Numbered from the stretch's first letter, positions 37,813 to 50,522 are shown. The stretch is DNA of 64,000 nucleotides from Streptomyces bathyalis (GCF_015910445.1 NZ_CP048882.1:1922001-1986000), one strand, 5' to 3'. Numbers and translations: made by a program. The notes: generated by a model not told the origin, from the sequence alone.

Positions 37813-39321
37813 TCAGCCCTCGACGCCGAGCTTCTCCAGGATCAGCTCCCGCACGCGTGCCGCGTCCGCCTGCCCGCGCGTGGCCTTCATGACCGCGCCG
37901 ACGAGCGCACCGGCCGCCTGCACCTTGCCGCCGCGGATCTTCTCCGCGATGTCGGCGTTGCCCGCGATCGCCTCGTCCACGGCGGCGCCGAGCGCGCCCT
38001 CGTCGGAGACGACCTTCAGCCCGCGCTTCTCCACGACCTCGTCCGGCGTGCCCTCGCCGTCCAGCACTCCCTCGATGGTCTGGCGCGCCAGCTTGTCGTT
38101 GAGCGAGCCCTCCTCGACGAGCGCGCAGACCCTGGCGACGTCCTCCGGACCGAAGGGCATGTCCGCGAGTTCGGTGCCCGACTCGTTGGCGCGGCGGGCG
38201 AGTTCGCCCATCCACCACTTGCGGGCCTGGTCGGCGGGCGCGCCCGCGTCGACCGTGGCCACGATCAGGCCCACGGCACCCGCGTTGAGCACGGACTGCA
38301 TCTCGTGCTGCGAGATGCCCCACTCCTCCCGCAGCCTGTTGCGGCGCAGGCGAGGCAGTTCGGGCAGTCCCGCCCGCAGCTCCTCGACCCACTCGCGCGG
38401 CGGAGCCACCGGGACCAGATCCGGCTCGGGGAAGTAGCGGTAGTCCTCCGCCTCCTCCTTGACGCGGCCGGACGTGGTGGAGCCGTCGTCCTCGTGGAAG
38501 TGCCGGGTCTCCTGGACGATCTTCTCGCCCGCGGACAGCACCGCCGCGTGCCGCTGGATCTCGAAGCGGGCCGCACGCTCGACGCTGCGCAGCGAGTTGA
38601 CGTTCTTCGTCTCGCTGCGCGTGCCGAAGGTGCTCTCGCCCCTGGGACGCAGCGACAGGTTGACGTCGCAGCGCATCTGGCCCATCTCCATGCGGGCGTC
38701 GGAGACGCCCAACGCCTTGATGAGCTCCCGCAGTTCGGCGACGTACGCCTTCGCGACCTCGGGCGCGCGCTCCCCCGCGCCCTCGATCGGCTTGGTGACG
38801 ATCTCGATGAGCGGGATGCCGGCGCGGTTGTAGTCGAGCAGCGAGTGCGAGGCGCCGTGGATGCGGCCCGTGGCACCGCCGATGTGCGTCGACTTGCCGG
38901 TGTCCTCCTCCATGTGTGCGCGCTCGATGTCGACCCGGAAGACCTCGCCGTCCTCCAGCTGTACGTCGAGGTGGCCGTTGAAGGCGATCGGCTCGTCGTA
39001 CTGGGAGGTCTGGAAGTTCTTCGGCATGTCCGGGTAGAAGTAGTTCTTCCGCGCGAAGCGGCACCACTCCGCGATCTCGCAGTTCAGCGCGAGACCGATG
39101 CGCACGGCGGACTCGACGCCCTTGGCGTTGACGACCGGAAGCGCGCCGGGAAGCCCCAGACAGGTCGGGCAGGTCTGGCTGTTGGCGTCGGCACCGAGGC
39201 TCGTCGAGCAGCCGCAGAACATCTTCGTCGCGGTGCCGAGCTCGACGTGGACCTCCAGCCCCATGACGGGGTCGTAGGTTTCCAACGCGTCCTCGTACGA
39301 CACCAGTTCAGTGACGGTCAC
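37813..39321 (-). CDS. gatB: Asp-tRNA(Asn)/Glu-tRNA(Gln) amidotransferase subunit B
   Basis: 502 aa. Binds the mischarged tRNA and phosphorylates its side chain so that ammonia from GatA converts it. Signatures: [20 protein letters not shown], the CxC...[15 protein letters not shown] zinc-type Cys set, [28 protein letters not shown] and the C-terminal YqeY-like tRNA-binding domain ([38 protein letters not shown]). GTG 39321 gives (M)[17 protein letters not shown] with GAGAGG upstream. Last gene of gatC-gatA-small ORF-gatB. Confidence 0.97.
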   Translation of the reverse strand: MTVTELVSYEDALETYDPVMGLEVHVELGTATKMFCGCSTSLGADANSQTCPTCLGLPGALPVVNAKGVESAVRIGLALNCEIAEWCRFARKNYFYPDMPKNFQTSQYDEPIAFNGHLDVQLEDGEVFRVDIERAHMEEDTGKSTHIGGATGRIHGASHSLLDYNRAGIPLIEIVTKPIEGAGERAPEVAKAYVAELRELIKALGVSDARMEMGQMRCDVNLSLRPRGESTFGTRSETKNVNSLRSVERAARFEIQRHAAVLSAGEKIVQETRHFHEDDGSTTSGRVKEEAEDYRYFPEPDLVPVAPPREWVEELRAGLPELPRLRRNRLREEWGISQHEMQSVLNAGAVGLIVATVDAGAPADQARKWWMGELARRANESGTELADMPFGPEDVARVCALVEEGSLNDKLARQTIEGVLDGEGTPDEVVEKRGLKVVSDEGALGAAVDEAIAGNADIAEKIRGGKVQAAGALVGAVMKATRGQADAARVRELILEKLGVEG

Positions 39322-39334
39322 GGATTTTCGCCTC

Positions 39335-39580
39335 TCAGTCGTCCCAGAGGACATCGTCGATGTCGAGCCGTCGCAGCTCCCGCACGAGCAGCGCCACGCC
39401 GGTGACGATGCCCGCCGCCGAGACGGCGACGTCGATCAGCTGGAGCGTGTCACCCTCGCGCCGGGCCTCCCTGCCGCGCTTGACAGTGCCGACCACCCCG
39501 AAGAGCGATGCCGCGATGGACACGTACATCCCGGTGCGGGACTTCTTGAAGCCCTTGGCCTTCTGCAGCTTTCCACTCAC
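39335..39580 (-). CDS. Small membrane protein inside the gat operon
   Basis: 81 aa, GTG start at 39580 overlapping the gatA stop by 4 nt (GTGA), and ending 13 bp before gatB, so expression is tied to the amidotransferase. It starts (M)[18 protein letters not shown] with two hydrophobic segments ([14 protein letters not shown], and [16 protein letters not shown]) separated by a basic linker, plus an acidic C terminus (DIDDVLWDD). No family name known to me. The coupling is conspicuous because it splits a conserved enzyme operon. Confidence 0.8.
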   Translation of the reverse strand: MSGKLQKAKGFKKSRTGMYVSIAASLFGVVGTVKRGREARREGDTLQLIDVAVSAAGIVTGVALLVRELRRLDIDDVLWDD

Positions 39581-41070
39581 AGCGACGGTGCCTCCTCAAG
39601 CAGCGGGTGACCCCAACGTGCCTGGTGAGCGGCTTCCAGAGCCGCACCGACACGATAGAGACGGTCATCGGCCATGGCCGGGGCGATGATCTGCAGCCCC
39701 ACCGGCAGGCCGTCCTCCGGGGCCAGTCCGCACGGTACGGACATGGCGGCGTTCCCGGCCAGGTTGGACGGGATGGTGCACAGGTCGGCCAGGTACATGG
39801 CCATCGGGTCGTCGGCGCGCTCGCCGATCGGGAAGGCCGTGGTCGGTGTCGTGGGCGAGACCAGCACGTCCACCTCGCCGAAGGCGCGCTCGAAGTCACG
39901 GGTGATGAGCGTGCGGACCTTCTGCGCCGAGCCGTAGTAGGCGTCGTAGTAGCCGGAGCTGAGCGCGTACGTGCCCAGCATGACGCGGCGCTTGACCTCG
40001 TCGCCGAAGCCCGCCTCGCGGGTGAGCGCGGTGACCTCCTCCGCGGAGCGCGTGCCGTCGTCGCCCACGCGCAGGCCGTAGCGCATCGCGTCGAATCGGG
40101 CCAGGTTGGAGGAGCACTCCGACGGCGCGATCAGGTAGTACGCAGCCAGCGCCTTGGTGAACGACGGGCAGGAGACCTCCACGACCTCGGCGCCCAGTTC
40201 GCGCAGCAACTCCACGGTCTCGTCGACGCGCTGGAGCACGCCCGCCTGGTAGCCCTCGCCGCGGAACTCCTTGACGACGCCGACGCGCAGACCCTTCACG
40301 TCGCCGTTGCGGGCGGCCGCGACGACGTCCGGGACGGGCTGGTCGATCGAGGTCGAGTCCATCTCGTCGTGGCCGGCGATCACGGAGTGCAGCAGCGCCG
40401 CGTCCAGCACGGTACGGGCGCAGGGTCCGCCCTGGTCCAGGGAGGAGGAGAAGGCGACCATGCCGTAGCGGGAGACCCCGCCGTAGGTCGGCTTCACGCC
40501 TACGGTGCCGGTGACGGCGGCGGGCTGGCGGATGGAACCGCCGGTGTCGGTGCCGATCGCCAGCGGCGCCTCGTACGCGGTGATCGCGGCGGAGGAGCCG
40601 CCGCCGGAGCCGCCGGGGACGCGCGTGAGGTCCCACGGGTTGCCGGTCGGTCCGTACGCGCTGTTCTCGGTCGAGGACCCCATGGCGAACTCGTCCATGT
40701 TGGTCTTGCCGAGGATGACGAGGTCCGCCTCCTTCAGCTTCCGCACCACGGTCGCGTCGTACTGCGGGACCCAGCCCTCGAGGATCTTCGAACCGACGGT
40801 CGTGGTCACTCCCTCCGTGGTGAAGAGGTCCTTCACGGCGACCGGGACACCGGCCAGCGGGCCGAGCCGCTCACCGCGGGCACGCTTCTCGTCGACCTCG
40901 CGGGCCTTGGCGAGCGCCCCCTCGCGGTCGACGTACAGGAACGCGTGCACCTTCTCGTCAACCGCGTCGATGCGCGCAAGATGCGCCTCGGTGACCTCGA
41001 CGGCGGTGACCCCGCCGCTCGCGATCAGTTCCGCGGTCTCCGCCGCGGTCAGTCTCGTCAGATCGGCCAT
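39577..41070 (-). CDS. gatA: Asp-tRNA(Asn)/Glu-tRNA(Gln) amidotransferase subunit A
   Basis: 497 aa. Amidase subunit that releases ammonia from glutamine or asparagine. The Ser-cisSer-Lys triad is visible: Lys in [16 protein letters not shown], cis-Ser and nucleophile Ser in [20 protein letters not shown] and [16 protein letters not shown] 41070 is 3 bp from the gatC stop; the end overlaps the small membrane ORF. Standard length. Confidence 0.97.
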   Translation of the reverse strand: MADLTRLTAAETAELIASGGVTAVEVTEAHLARIDAVDEKVHAFLYVDREGALAKAREVDEKRARGERLGPLAGVPVAVKDLFTTEGVTTTVGSKILEGWVPQYDATVVRKLKEADLVILGKTNMDEFAMGSSTENSAYGPTGNPWDLTRVPGGSGGGSSAAITAYEAPLAIGTDTGGSIRQPAAVTGTVGVKPTYGGVSRYGMVAFSSSLDQGGPCARTVLDAALLHSVIAGHDEMDSTSIDQPVPDVVAAARNGDVKGLRVGVVKEFRGEGYQAGVLQRVDETVELLRELGAEVVEVSCPSFTKALAAYYLIAPSECSSNLARFDAMRYGLRVGDDGTRSAEEVTALTREAGFGDEVKRRVMLGTYALSSGYYDAYYGSAQKVRTLITRDFERAFGEVDVLVSPTTPTTAFPIGERADDPMAMYLADLCTIPSNLAGNAAMSVPCGLAPEDGLPVGLQIIAPAMADDRLYRVGAALEAAHQARWGHPLLEEAPSL

Positions 41071-41073
41071 CGG

Positions 41074-41370
41074 TCAGTCCTCCCCCAGGATCTGCGGCAC
41101 CTTGAATCGCTGCTGCTCCTGTGCGGGCGCCCCCGAGAGTGCCTGCTCGGGGGTCAGGCTCGGACGCACGTCGTCCGGGCGCATCACATTGGTGAGCGGC
41201 AGCGGGTGAGAGGTGGGCGGTACGTCCTCGTCGGCGACATCGGAGACGGTGGCGACCGCACCGATGATGTCGTCGAGCTGACCGGCGAAGTGATCCAGCT
41301 CTTCGTCCTTCAGCTCCAGGCGCGCCAGCCGGGCGAGGTGGGCGACCTCCTCGCGCGAGATGCCAGGCAT
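41074..41370 (-). CDS. gatC: Asp-tRNA(Asn)/Glu-tRNA(Gln) amidotransferase subunit C
   Basis: 98 aa, wraps around GatA and stabilises the complex. Starts [20 protein letters not shown] with the typical [34 protein letters not shown] centre. First gene of the operon; GAGGA before the ATG. A -10-like TAGGAT occurs about 45 bp upstream on the minus strand. Confidence 0.96.
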   Translation of the reverse strand: MPGISREEVAHLARLARLELKDEELDHFAGQLDDIIGAVATVSDVADEDVPPTSHPLPLTNVMRPDDVRPSLTPEQALSGAPAQEQQRFKVPQILGED

Positions 41371-42035
41371 GCAGCGGTCCTCTGGGTGAGTGTTGGATTT
41401 TCCGCCCCCAATCCTATGGCTCCCGCGAGGGGGCTTGTGCCGGCGGTGGGGTCTGCGCCTCTCCGGCTGGCGCCTCGGCGGTTTCGGGGGACGGCTGCGG
41501 TTGGTGCGGGGTGCGGGCGCCTACGGTGCGTCGTGGGTGACGGGGGGCGTGCCGCTCCGGGGCCCGTCCGGACGGCACGATTTACGGCCCTCGCCCCTGG
41601 AACGGTTTCGAACCCCCGTGGCCTGCGGGCCGCAAACAGCGCTTGAGTGTCCGGACATGGCCCCCTGCGCGTCCCGCCCCCTTCCGTCCATTCGCGGCTT
41701 TCCTCCGGTGGCCCTGGAGGGCACCCTTCCCTCCCGTACGGGACGGGCTGCCGCTACGTCCTCCCACCCGCCTCTGCGGGAGGCAGCTCAACACGGGCAC
41801 GGCCAGGGGTGGTTGACGTGAGACCCGCCGCAGGTCGCCCCCTCATCGGAATGACAGCGAGTGTGCTGTGGGGCCACGGCGGGAGAGCCGCTGGAAAGCG
41901 GGAGGGGGCGGGACGTGGGACCGCCGCCGGAGCGGCACGCCCCCGCACCACGACCACACCGGAGGCGCACCCCCGGGCACAACACACGCACCGGAGGCGA
42001 GCCCCTGGAGAAACCGCGCCCCGGAGCAGGGCGCT
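41371..42035. other. 665-bp intergenic region, palindrome-rich, no gene
   Basis: Includes the gatC promoter (near 41410). From about 41560 to 41780 there are several short perfect or near-perfect palindromes: ccgtccggac, tgtccggaca, ggtttcgaacc, ccctggaggg, ctcccgtacggga. From 41930 to 42010 the unit accggaggcg is repeated in a G/C-rich stretch downstream of rmdB. Many frames are open here only because of base composition. It may be a structured RNA, a dispersed repeat or plain intergenic DNA; I cannot name it. Confidence 0.4.
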
Positions 42036-44321
42036 CTACTGGACCGGCTGCCACCCCGTGGGGCGGTTCGCGTCGTGGGACTGGGTCGGTTTGGTGGGCG
42101 GGCCCGAGGGACGTGAGCCGCCCCCCGTGGAGCCGGTGTGCGGGCGGGTGGAGCCGGATGCCGACGCCGAGGGGCCGCACTCCAGTTGCGGCCGCGGATG
42201 GGCGCTCTCCAGGGAGTGCGGGACCCCTTCCCGCGCCCGCAGCCACGCCGTCGTCTCGTCCGGCGGCATCGCCGCGGCCACCAGCCAGCCCTGCACCGCG
42301 TCGCACCCCAGGTCCCGCAGCCGCTCCCAGGTCTCGTCGTCCTCGACGCCCTCGGCGACGACCAACAGGCCCAGCGAGTGCGCCAGATCGACGGTGCAGC
42401 GCACGATCTCGGCGTCCTCCGCGTCGACCGCGAGCCGCGCGACGAAGGAGCGGTCGATCTTCAGCTCGCTCACCGGCAGCCTGCGCAGATGTACGAGCGA
42501 GGAGTAGCCGGTGCCGAAGTCGTCGAGTGACATCTTCACGCCGTGCCCGGCCAGTGCCGCCAGGGTGTCGGCGGCGCGCTGCGGGTCCTCCAGCAGGACG
42601 TGCTCGGTGATCTCCAACTGGAGTGCGCCGGCAGGGACTCCGTGCCGGGCGAGACGTCCGGCGACGGCGCCGGCGAAGCCGGGTGCGTGGACGTCTCGGG
42701 GTGAGACGTTGACGGCGACGGGCACCGTCAGCCCGTCGGAGCGCCATCGGGAGACCTGCGCGAGCGCCGTCTCCAGCACGTACTCGGTCAGCCGGGGCAT
42801 CAGCCCCGACGTCTCGGCGATGGCGATGAACTCGTCCGGGGGGACGCGTCCCCGTTCGGGATGTACCCACCGCACCAGCGCCTCCAGGCCGGAGACGACA
42901 CCGTCGAAGCCGACCTTCGGCTGGTAGTGCAGCTCGACCTCGCCCGCGTCGAGAGCCCGTCGCAAGTCGGCCAGCAGGCCCAGCCTGTCGGGGGTGTTGC
43001 CGTCGCGCGTGGCCTCGTAGACCTCGACGCCCGTACGGTCGCGCTTGGCCTCGTACATCGCCACGTCCGCACGGCGCAGGAGTCCTTCGGCCTCGCGCGC
43101 GTGCTCCGGGAAGACCGCGACTCCCGCGCTGGCCTCGAGTACGAGCGTCAGCCCGTCCAGGTCCAGGGGCGAGCCCAGGGCGGAGACGAGGGTGCGGGCG
43201 GCGCGCATCGCGCTGGTGGTGGAGTCGGCCAGCGGCAGCAGGACGGCGAACTCGTCGCCGCCGAGCCGGGCCGCCTCCGCGCCGCGCGGAAGCTCCGCGC
43301 GCAGTCGCTCGGCGATCTTCAACAGCAGCCTGTCGCCCGCGAGATGCCCCAGTGTGTCGTTGACGGAGCGGAAACGGTCGAGGTCGATGAGGACGAGCGC
43401 GGAGCGGGCCTCCGTGCGGTCCGCCTCGTCCAGGGCCGACCAGGTGCGCTCCAGCAGCCACTGGCGGTTGGGCAGCCCGGTGAGCGGATCGCGCAGCGCC
43501 TCCTCCGCGCGTACGCGGGCGATCCACAGCGTGGAGTCCAGCGCGATGAGCGGCACCGCGAACAGCGGCAGCAGCACGGGCCTGTAGGCGGCGACCACCG
43601 CTATCAGCGGCGATATGCCCAGCAGGGCGACGGCGACGAGGCCCTGGCGCATCAGCGCCCTGCGCAGCGCGGTGGGCAGCCCGGTCTTGCGCGGGGCCGA
43701 GGAGAACCACAGCAAGAGGCGAGTGACCACGAGGTAGGCGAATGCGGCCATGACGACCTCGGCCAGGGCGAAGTAGCCCCAGTCGTCGGGCCTCCAGGGA
43801 TGCGCCACCGAGGGGTGCACGCCCACGGCGGCCAGCGACATCGCCGCGGCTCCGATGCCGAGGATGTCGACGGCGCCCTGCACCACCGCCTGACGCCAGT
43901 GCCGGCGCACCGCGCCCACCAGCACCACGACGGCAAGGCTGACCAGCACGGCCGGCGTCCACCCGTACAGCAGCAGGATCGCCAGCGTCAGCGCGGCGCC
44001 GGATCCGGTGCCGCTCCACCAGCGGTCACGGCCGAGCGCGACGAGATGCCCGACGATCAGGGCCGTGAGGACCGCCAGCGACCATCCCGTGACCGCGTCC
44101 GGGAAGAGCGCTCTGCCGTCCGTCACGACCCGGAAGATGCCTGTGCCGAGAACTGCGCCCGCCCCGACGACGACGAGTACGGGCAGACCGGGCACCCGCA
44201 GCGCTGCGATGCGTTGCACCCACGGCACGTCCTCCGCTCCGCCCGTGGACCCCGTACTGCCACTCGTGCCGTCGGGCAGGCTGGAGTACGGGGGGCCGTG
44301 GCCCCCAGGAATTTCCTGCAT
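42036..44321 (-). CDS. rmdB: Membrane GGDEF-EAL c-di-GMP enzyme
   Basis: 761 aa. N-terminal membrane region (residues about 40-285) with about eight hydrophobic segments, e.g. VLVVVGAGAVLGTGIF. The GGDEF domain has AARLGGDEFAVLLP. The EAL domain keeps the key motifs: SGLEALVRWVHP, LQLEITEHVLL, MSLDDFGTGYSSLVHLRRLP, LKIDRSFV and AEGVE. Both activities are therefore possible. Adjacent to ligA, where Streptomyces carry rmdB, whose product I recall as a c-di-GMP-degrading developmental regulator. ATG 44321 has GGAGG upstream. Confidence 0.92.
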   Translation of the reverse strand: MQEIPGGHGPPYSSLPDGTSGSTGSTGGAEDVPWVQRIAALRVPGLPVLVVVGAGAVLGTGIFRVVTDGRALFPDAVTGWSLAVLTALIVGHLVALGRDRWWSGTGSGAALTLAILLLYGWTPAVLVSLAVVVLVGAVRRHWRQAVVQGAVDILGIGAAAMSLAAVGVHPSVAHPWRPDDWGYFALAEVVMAAFAYLVVTRLLLWFSSAPRKTGLPTALRRALMRQGLVAVALLGISPLIAVVAAYRPVLLPLFAVPLIALDSTLWIARVRAEEALRDPLTGLPNRQWLLERTWSALDEADRTEARSALVLIDLDRFRSVNDTLGHLAGDRLLLKIAERLRAELPRGAEAARLGGDEFAVLLPLADSTTSAMRAARTLVSALGSPLDLDGLTLVLEASAGVAVFPEHAREAEGLLRRADVAMYEAKRDRTGVEVYEATRDGNTPDRLGLLADLRRALDAGEVELHYQPKVGFDGVVSGLEALVRWVHPERGRVPPDEFIAIAETSGLMPRLTEYVLETALAQVSRWRSDGLTVPVAVNVSPRDVHAPGFAGAVAGRLARHGVPAGALQLEITEHVLLEDPQRAADTLAALAGHGVKMSLDDFGTGYSSLVHLRRLPVSELKIDRSFVARLAVDAEDAEIVRCTVDLAHSLGLLVVAEGVEDDETWERLRDLGCDAVQGWLVAAAMPPDETTAWLRAREGVPHSLESAHPRPQLECGPSASASGSTRPHTGSTGGGSRPSGPPTKPTQSHDANRPTGWQPVQ

Positions 44322-44578
44322 GCCCGTCCCTCCGCCGGCCGTCCGTGCCTGCTTCCCCAAATTCAGGCACACACATCAACAGTAGGCCGCACACCGCTTC
44401 CAGGGCAGCGATCGGCCCGGGTTGGCTGTGCGCGACCCGGCTGATCCAGCCCCTTTCGCGCACAACAGCCGATAACAGTGCGGCTTCTCAGTGCATACCC
44501 GGGCGCAAACGCATGGGACACCTGTGACTGGCACGCAACAGTGGGAAAACTGGGACGACTTGACGAGCCCTCAGTGCC
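44322..44578. other. rmdB promoter region
   Basis: 257 bp between the ligA stop and the rmdB start, same strand. Relatively AT-rich near 44370-44400 and 44500-44560. No clear terminator of ligA was found, and no named operator. Confidence 0.35.
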
Positions 44579-46774
<2,196 letters not shown>

Positions 46775-47809
46775 TCACTCAGGGTCGTCAGCGAGGGATC
46801 TCGCGGCCCGGACGCAGTGCGCGAGCGCCGCCCGCGCGTACGCGTGCGAGGCACCCGCCATACCGCACGCCGGGGTGACCACGACCGACTCCGTGAGGAG
46901 GGCCGGGGACAGCCCGAGCCTGCGCCACAGCGACCTGACACCACTGACGCTACCGGCAGGGTCCGACAGTCCACCCTCAGGCGGCCCGTCTCCCGGCACG
47001 ACGCCGGCGAAGAGCACCGTGCCGCCCTCGACGGCCTCGCCGATCGCCTCGTCCTCACCCTCGGTGATCAGGCTCGCGTCGAAGGAGACTCCGGTGACGC
47101 CGGCGCGACGCAGCAGCGCGAAGGGGGGCCGCGGCGCGCACGAGTGCACGACGACGGGTACCCCGTCGGCCTCGCACGCTCCGACGATCTCCCGCAGCGC
47201 GCCCTCCGCCACGGCGCGGTCGACGGCGCCGTGGCTGCGGTATCCGCTCGCGGTCGGGACGCGCCCCAGCAGCACCGCCGTCAGCATCGGCTCGTCCAGT
47301 TGCAGCACGGGACGCGCTCCGGGCACGCGGCGCCGCACGTCCGCGAGATGCGCCCGCAGCCCCTCGGCGAGGGAAGCCGTCACGTCGCGGCACGCGCCCG
47401 CGTCACCGAGAACGGCCTCGCCGTTGCGCCGCTCCAGGGTCGCGGCGAGCGTCCACGGACCTACCGCGGAGACCTTCAGCGCGCGCCGCCCCGCGGCGTC
47501 CCCCTGCGTGAACTCCTCCAGCGCGTCGAGGTCTTCGCTCAACCAGGACCGCGCACGCCGGGTGTCACGGCCCGGCCTGTCGCTGATCCGCCAGCCGCTC
47601 GGCTCGACATGCGCGTACAGCTCCGCGAGCAGTCCGACGGTGCGGCCGGTCATGTCGGCGCCGGGCCCGCGTGCGGGCAGTTCCGGGAGGAAGGGGAACG
47701 CCTCCAGCGTTCCCGTGACCGTGCGGGCCGCCTCCCGCGGGTCCTCGCCGGGCATCGACCCGATGCCGGTGGCTGCCGCGGCCCCCCACACCTTCGTGCC
47801 GAGGCTCAT
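46775..47809 (-). CDS. Short MetE-like (cobalamin-independent methionine synthase C-terminal fold) protein
   Basis: 344 aa, about half of MetE, with the C-terminal barrel only. It opens (M)SLGTKVWGAAAATGIGSMPG, has VLQLDEPMLTAVLLG, VVVHSCAPRPPFALL (the His/Cys zinc site), VSFDASL and ends TPACGMAGASHAYARAAL (the third zinc Cys). So the zinc ligands are kept while the N-terminal folate-binding half is missing. Such core enzymes in actinobacteria are annotated as methionine synthase family; the methyl donor is unknown. ATG 47809 overlaps the SDR stop by 4 nt (ATGA), so it is coupled to that gene. Confidence 0.85.
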   Translation of the reverse strand: MSLGTKVWGAAAATGIGSMPGEDPREAARTVTGTLEAFPFLPELPARGPGADMTGRTVGLLAELYAHVEPSGWRISDRPGRDTRRARSWLSEDLDALEEFTQGDAAGRRALKVSAVGPWTLAATLERRNGEAVLGDAGACRDVTASLAEGLRAHLADVRRRVPGARPVLQLDEPMLTAVLLGRVPTASGYRSHGAVDRAVAEGALREIVGACEADGVPVVVHSCAPRPPFALLRRAGVTGVSFDASLITEGEDEAIGEAVEGGTVLFAGVVPGDGPPEGGLSDPAGSVSGVRSLWRRLGLSPALLTESVVVTPACGMAGASHAYARAALAHCVRAARSLADDPE

Positions 47810-48495
47810 GCGCCCGGCCGCACGGTCAGATCGGTGACCTCCGAGCCCCGCGGCATGTCCAGCGCGGTGATCAGCGCCGTCGCGATGGCGTCGGGGCTGA
47901 TCCAGCGGTCCGGGTCGTACTCCTTGCCCTCCTGCCGGTGCACCTTCTCCTGCATGGGCGTGGCCGTGCGTCCGGGATAGACGGTCGTCACGCGCAGCCC
48001 GTTGCCGCCCTCCTCGGCGCGCAGCGCGTCCGCCAGTGCCTTCAGGCCGTGCTTGCTCGCCCCGTACGCGGACCACTGCGCGCCTGCGTGCAGACCGGCA
48101 CCGGAGTTGACGAAGAGGACGTGCCCGCGCGCCAGGCGCAGTTGCGGGAGCAGCAGGCGCGTCAGCTCGGCCGGTGCGACGAGGTTCGCCGCGAGGGTGT
48201 GGTTCCAGACCTTGGTGCTCAGCTCGCCCACGCCGCCCAGCTCGACGACGCCCGCGACGTGCTGGAGCGAGTCCAGCTCGCCCGGCAGGCCCTGCTGGCC
48301 GAGTGCCCATGAGAGCCGGCCGGGCTCGCCGAGGTCGCCGACGACCGTACGGGCGCCCTCGAACCGCTCCCTCAGCTCCCTGGCGCGGCCGGCGTCCCGC
48401 GCGAGCAGCCACAGTTCGTCACCACGCTCGAGAAGCCGCCGGGTGACGGCGGCGCCGATGCCCGAACCGGCACCGGTGATCAGATGCGTTGCCAT
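47806..48495 (-). CDS. Short-chain dehydrogenase/reductase
   Basis: 229 aa classical SDR. Cofactor loop LITGAGSGIGAAVTRRLL, the NAG-equivalent QHVAGVVELG, catalytic Ser in LFVNSGAGLHAG and Tyr/Lys in YGASKHGLKALADAL. It precedes the MetE-like gene, overlapping at ATGA. ATG 48495 is chosen as it places the cofactor loop at residue 5; the SD is weak. Substrate unknown. Divergent from the ABC exporter (145 bp). Confidence 0.9.
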   Translation of the reverse strand: MATHLITGAGSGIGAAVTRRLLERGDELWLLARDAGRARELRERFEGARTVVGDLGEPGRLSWALGQQGLPGELDSLQHVAGVVELGGVGELSTKVWNHTLAANLVAPAELTRLLLPQLRLARGHVLFVNSGAGLHAGAQWSAYGASKHGLKALADALRAEEGGNGLRVTTVYPGRTATPMQEKVHRQEGKEYDPDRWISPDAIATALITALDMPRGSEVTDLTVRPGA

Positions 48496-48639
48496 GACCC
48501 CATCGTCCCCCAGTGGCGTGGCGGCCCATGAACCGGCCGCACACCGATGAGTTTCCGCCGCGGTACGGGTCTGATCGCTGTGAGCCGGGCGGCACCAGCG
48601 TGCGGGCGTCCCGGATGGCGCGGACGAAGGAGGGCAGCC

Positions 48640-49668
48640 ATGCCGACCGACACGAAAGACGCGGACGTTCCCGCGGTCGAGACGTCGGGCCTGGTGAAGG
48701 TCTTCGGTGACAACCGGGCCGTGGACGGCATCGACCTGCACGTCCCCGCCGGTTCGGTCTACGGGGTGCTGGGCCCCAACGGCGCGGGCAAGACGACCGC
48801 CGTGAAGGTGCTGGCCACGCTGCTGCGCCCGGACGGCGGGCAGGCGCGGGTGTTCGGTCACGACGTGGTGCGCGAGCCTGCCGCGGTGCGGGCGAGGGTC
48901 AGCCTCACCGGCCAGTACGCCTCCGTCGACGAGGATCTGACGGGCACGGAGAACCTCGTGCTGCTGGCCCGCCTCCTCGGCCACTCCAAGCCTGCCGCCC
49001 GCACCCGCGCCGCCCGGCTCCTGGACGCCTTCGGCCTCGCGGACGCGGCGCGGCGCCAGGTCAAGCAGTACTCGGGCGGCATGCGGCGGCGCATCGACAT
49101 CGCGGCGAGCATCCTGATCACGCCCGATCTGCTCTTCCTCGACGAACCGACCACCGGCCTGGATCCGAGGAGCCGCAACCAGGTGTGGGACATCGTGCGG
49201 GCCGTCGTCGCCATGGGCACGACGGTGCTGCTGACCACGCAGTACCTGGACGAGGCAGATCAACTCGCGGACCGTATCGCGGTGATCGACCACGGCAGGG
49301 TCATCGCCGAGGGCACACCTGGCCAGTTGAAGTCGTCCGTCGGCGCCGGTTCCGTGCATCTGCGGCTGCGCGACGCAGGGCAGCGCGCGGAGGCGCACGA
49401 ACTGCTCTCGCGTGCCCTGGTCGCACAGGTGCAGCTGGAGAGCGATCCCGTGGCCCTGACGGCACGCGTACCCGGGGACGGCACCGAGGCGGGTGCCGCC
49501 GAACAGGCCGCGCAGGCGCTGGCCCAGCTCACCCGTTCCGGAATCACCGTCGACCACTTCTCGCTGGGCCAGCCCAGCCTGGACGAGGTCTTCCTCGCCC
49601 TGACCGACCACCCCGCACACGACGCCGAGCACGCCACGGCGGCAGCAGCCGAGGAGACGAGACGATGA
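48640..49668 (+). CDS. DrrA-type ABC exporter ATP-binding subunit
   Basis: 342 aa. Walker [16 protein letters not shown], signature [16 protein letters not shown], Walker [19 protein letters not shown]-loop replaced by [17 protein letters not shown] (Gln/Tyr form of the DrrA subgroup). A C-terminal domain with a DrrA-like extension follows (about 250-330). ATG 48640 has GAAGGAGGG; stop overlaps the permease start (ATGA). Typically exports hydrophobic drugs such as anthracyclines; no biosynthetic genes adjoin here, so the natural substrate is unknown. Confidence 0.92.
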   Translation: MPTDTKDADVPAVETSGLVKVFGDNRAVDGIDLHVPAGSVYGVLGPNGAGKTTAVKVLATLLRPDGGQARVFGHDVVREPAAVRARVSLTGQYASVDEDLTGTENLVLLARLLGHSKPAARTRAARLLDAFGLADAARRQVKQYSGGMRRRIDIAASILITPDLLFLDEPTTGLDPRSRNQVWDIVRAVVAMGTTVLLTTQYLDEADQLADRIAVIDHGRVIAEGTPGQLKSSVGAGSVHLRLRDAGQRAEAHELLSRALVAQVQLESDPVALTARVPGDGTEAGAAEQAAQALAQLTRSGITVDHFSLGQPSLDEVFLALTDHPAHDAEHATAAAAEETRR

Positions 49669-50522
49669 GCACCGCACCCGCCCGGCCCCGTACGCCCGCT
49701 CCCCGTTCAGGCGGCGCGCCTGCCGCCTCGCTGCCCGCGGCTCTGGTCGCCGGGCCCCGGCCGCCCCGTCCGGGTGCCCTGTCCGTGTGCGTGACCTTCG
49801 GCTGGCGGGCGATGCTGAAGATCAAGCACGTGCCGGAGCAGCTCTTCGACGTCACGGCGTTCCCGATCATGATGACGCTGATGTTCACCTACCTCTTCGG
49901 CGGTGCGCTGGCGGGCTCGACGGGCGAGTACCTTCAGTTCCTGCTGCCGGGGATCATGGTGATGAGCGTCGTGATGACCACGATGTACACGGGTGTCTCG
50001 GTCAACACCGACATCGAGAAAGGGGTGTTCGACCGTTTCCGCACGCTGCCGATCTGGCGGCCCGCGCCGATGGTCGGCTATCTGCTCGGCGACGCCTTCC
50101 GCTACACGGCGGCCTCGATCGTGATCCTGGCCGTCGGGCTGGTGATGGGCTTCCGCCCCGCGGGCGGCGTGCCGGGGGTCGTGGCGGGGATCGCGCTGCT
50201 GGTGGCCTTCTCGTTCGCCTTCTCGTGGCTGTGGACGATGTTCGGGCTGCTGCTGCGCACGGAGAAGTCCGTGATGGGCGTCAGCATGATGGTGCTCTTC
50301 CCGCTCACCTTCCTCAGCAACATCCTCGTCGAGCCGAGGACGATGCCGGGGTGGCTGCAGGCGTTCGTCGAGGTCAACCCGGTCACCCATCTCGTCGCCG
50401 CCGTACGGGGGTTGATGGAGGGCAGGTGGATCGGCGCGGAGATCGGCTGGACGCTCATCGCCGCGGCCGTGCTGATGGCGGTGTTCGGGACGCTCACGAT
50501 GCGGCTCTACAACCGGAAGTAG
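49665..50522 (+). CDS. DrrB-type ABC exporter permease
   Basis: 285 aa ABC-2 permease. About six membrane segments, e.g. [56 protein letters not shown] and [16 protein letters not shown]. Conserved ABC-2 loop [20 protein letters not shown] and the [17 protein letters not shown]-terminal motif. N-terminal 40 residues are Pro/Ala-rich. Coupled to the ATPase by a 4-nt overlap. Confidence 0.92.
   Translation: MSTAPARPRTPAPRSGGAPAASLPAALVAGPRPPRPGALSVCVTFGWRAMLKIKHVPEQLFDVTAFPIMMTLMFTYLFGGALAGSTGEYLQFLLPGIMVMSVVMTTMYTGVSVNTDIEKGVFDRFRTLPIWRPAPMVGYLLGDAFRYTAASIVILAVGLVMGFRPAGGVPGVVAGIALLVAFSFAFSWLWTMFGLLLRTEKSVMGVSMMVLFPLTFLSNILVEPRTMPGWLQAFVEVNPVTHLVAAVRGLMEGRWIGAEIGWTLIAAAVLMAVFGTLTMRLYNRK

Noticed and set aside
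41587..41615. tRNA T-arm-like ggtttcgaacccc
   Set aside because: No acceptor, D or anticodon stems could be built around it.
48538..48639. Upstream extension of the ABC ATPase
   Set aside because: No SD and no similarity; ATG 48640 has GAAGGAGGG at proper distance.
48640..50522. Self-resistance genes of an antibiotic cluster
   Set aside because: DrrAB-like exporters are widespread, and no polyketide, peptide or tailoring genes are within this window.
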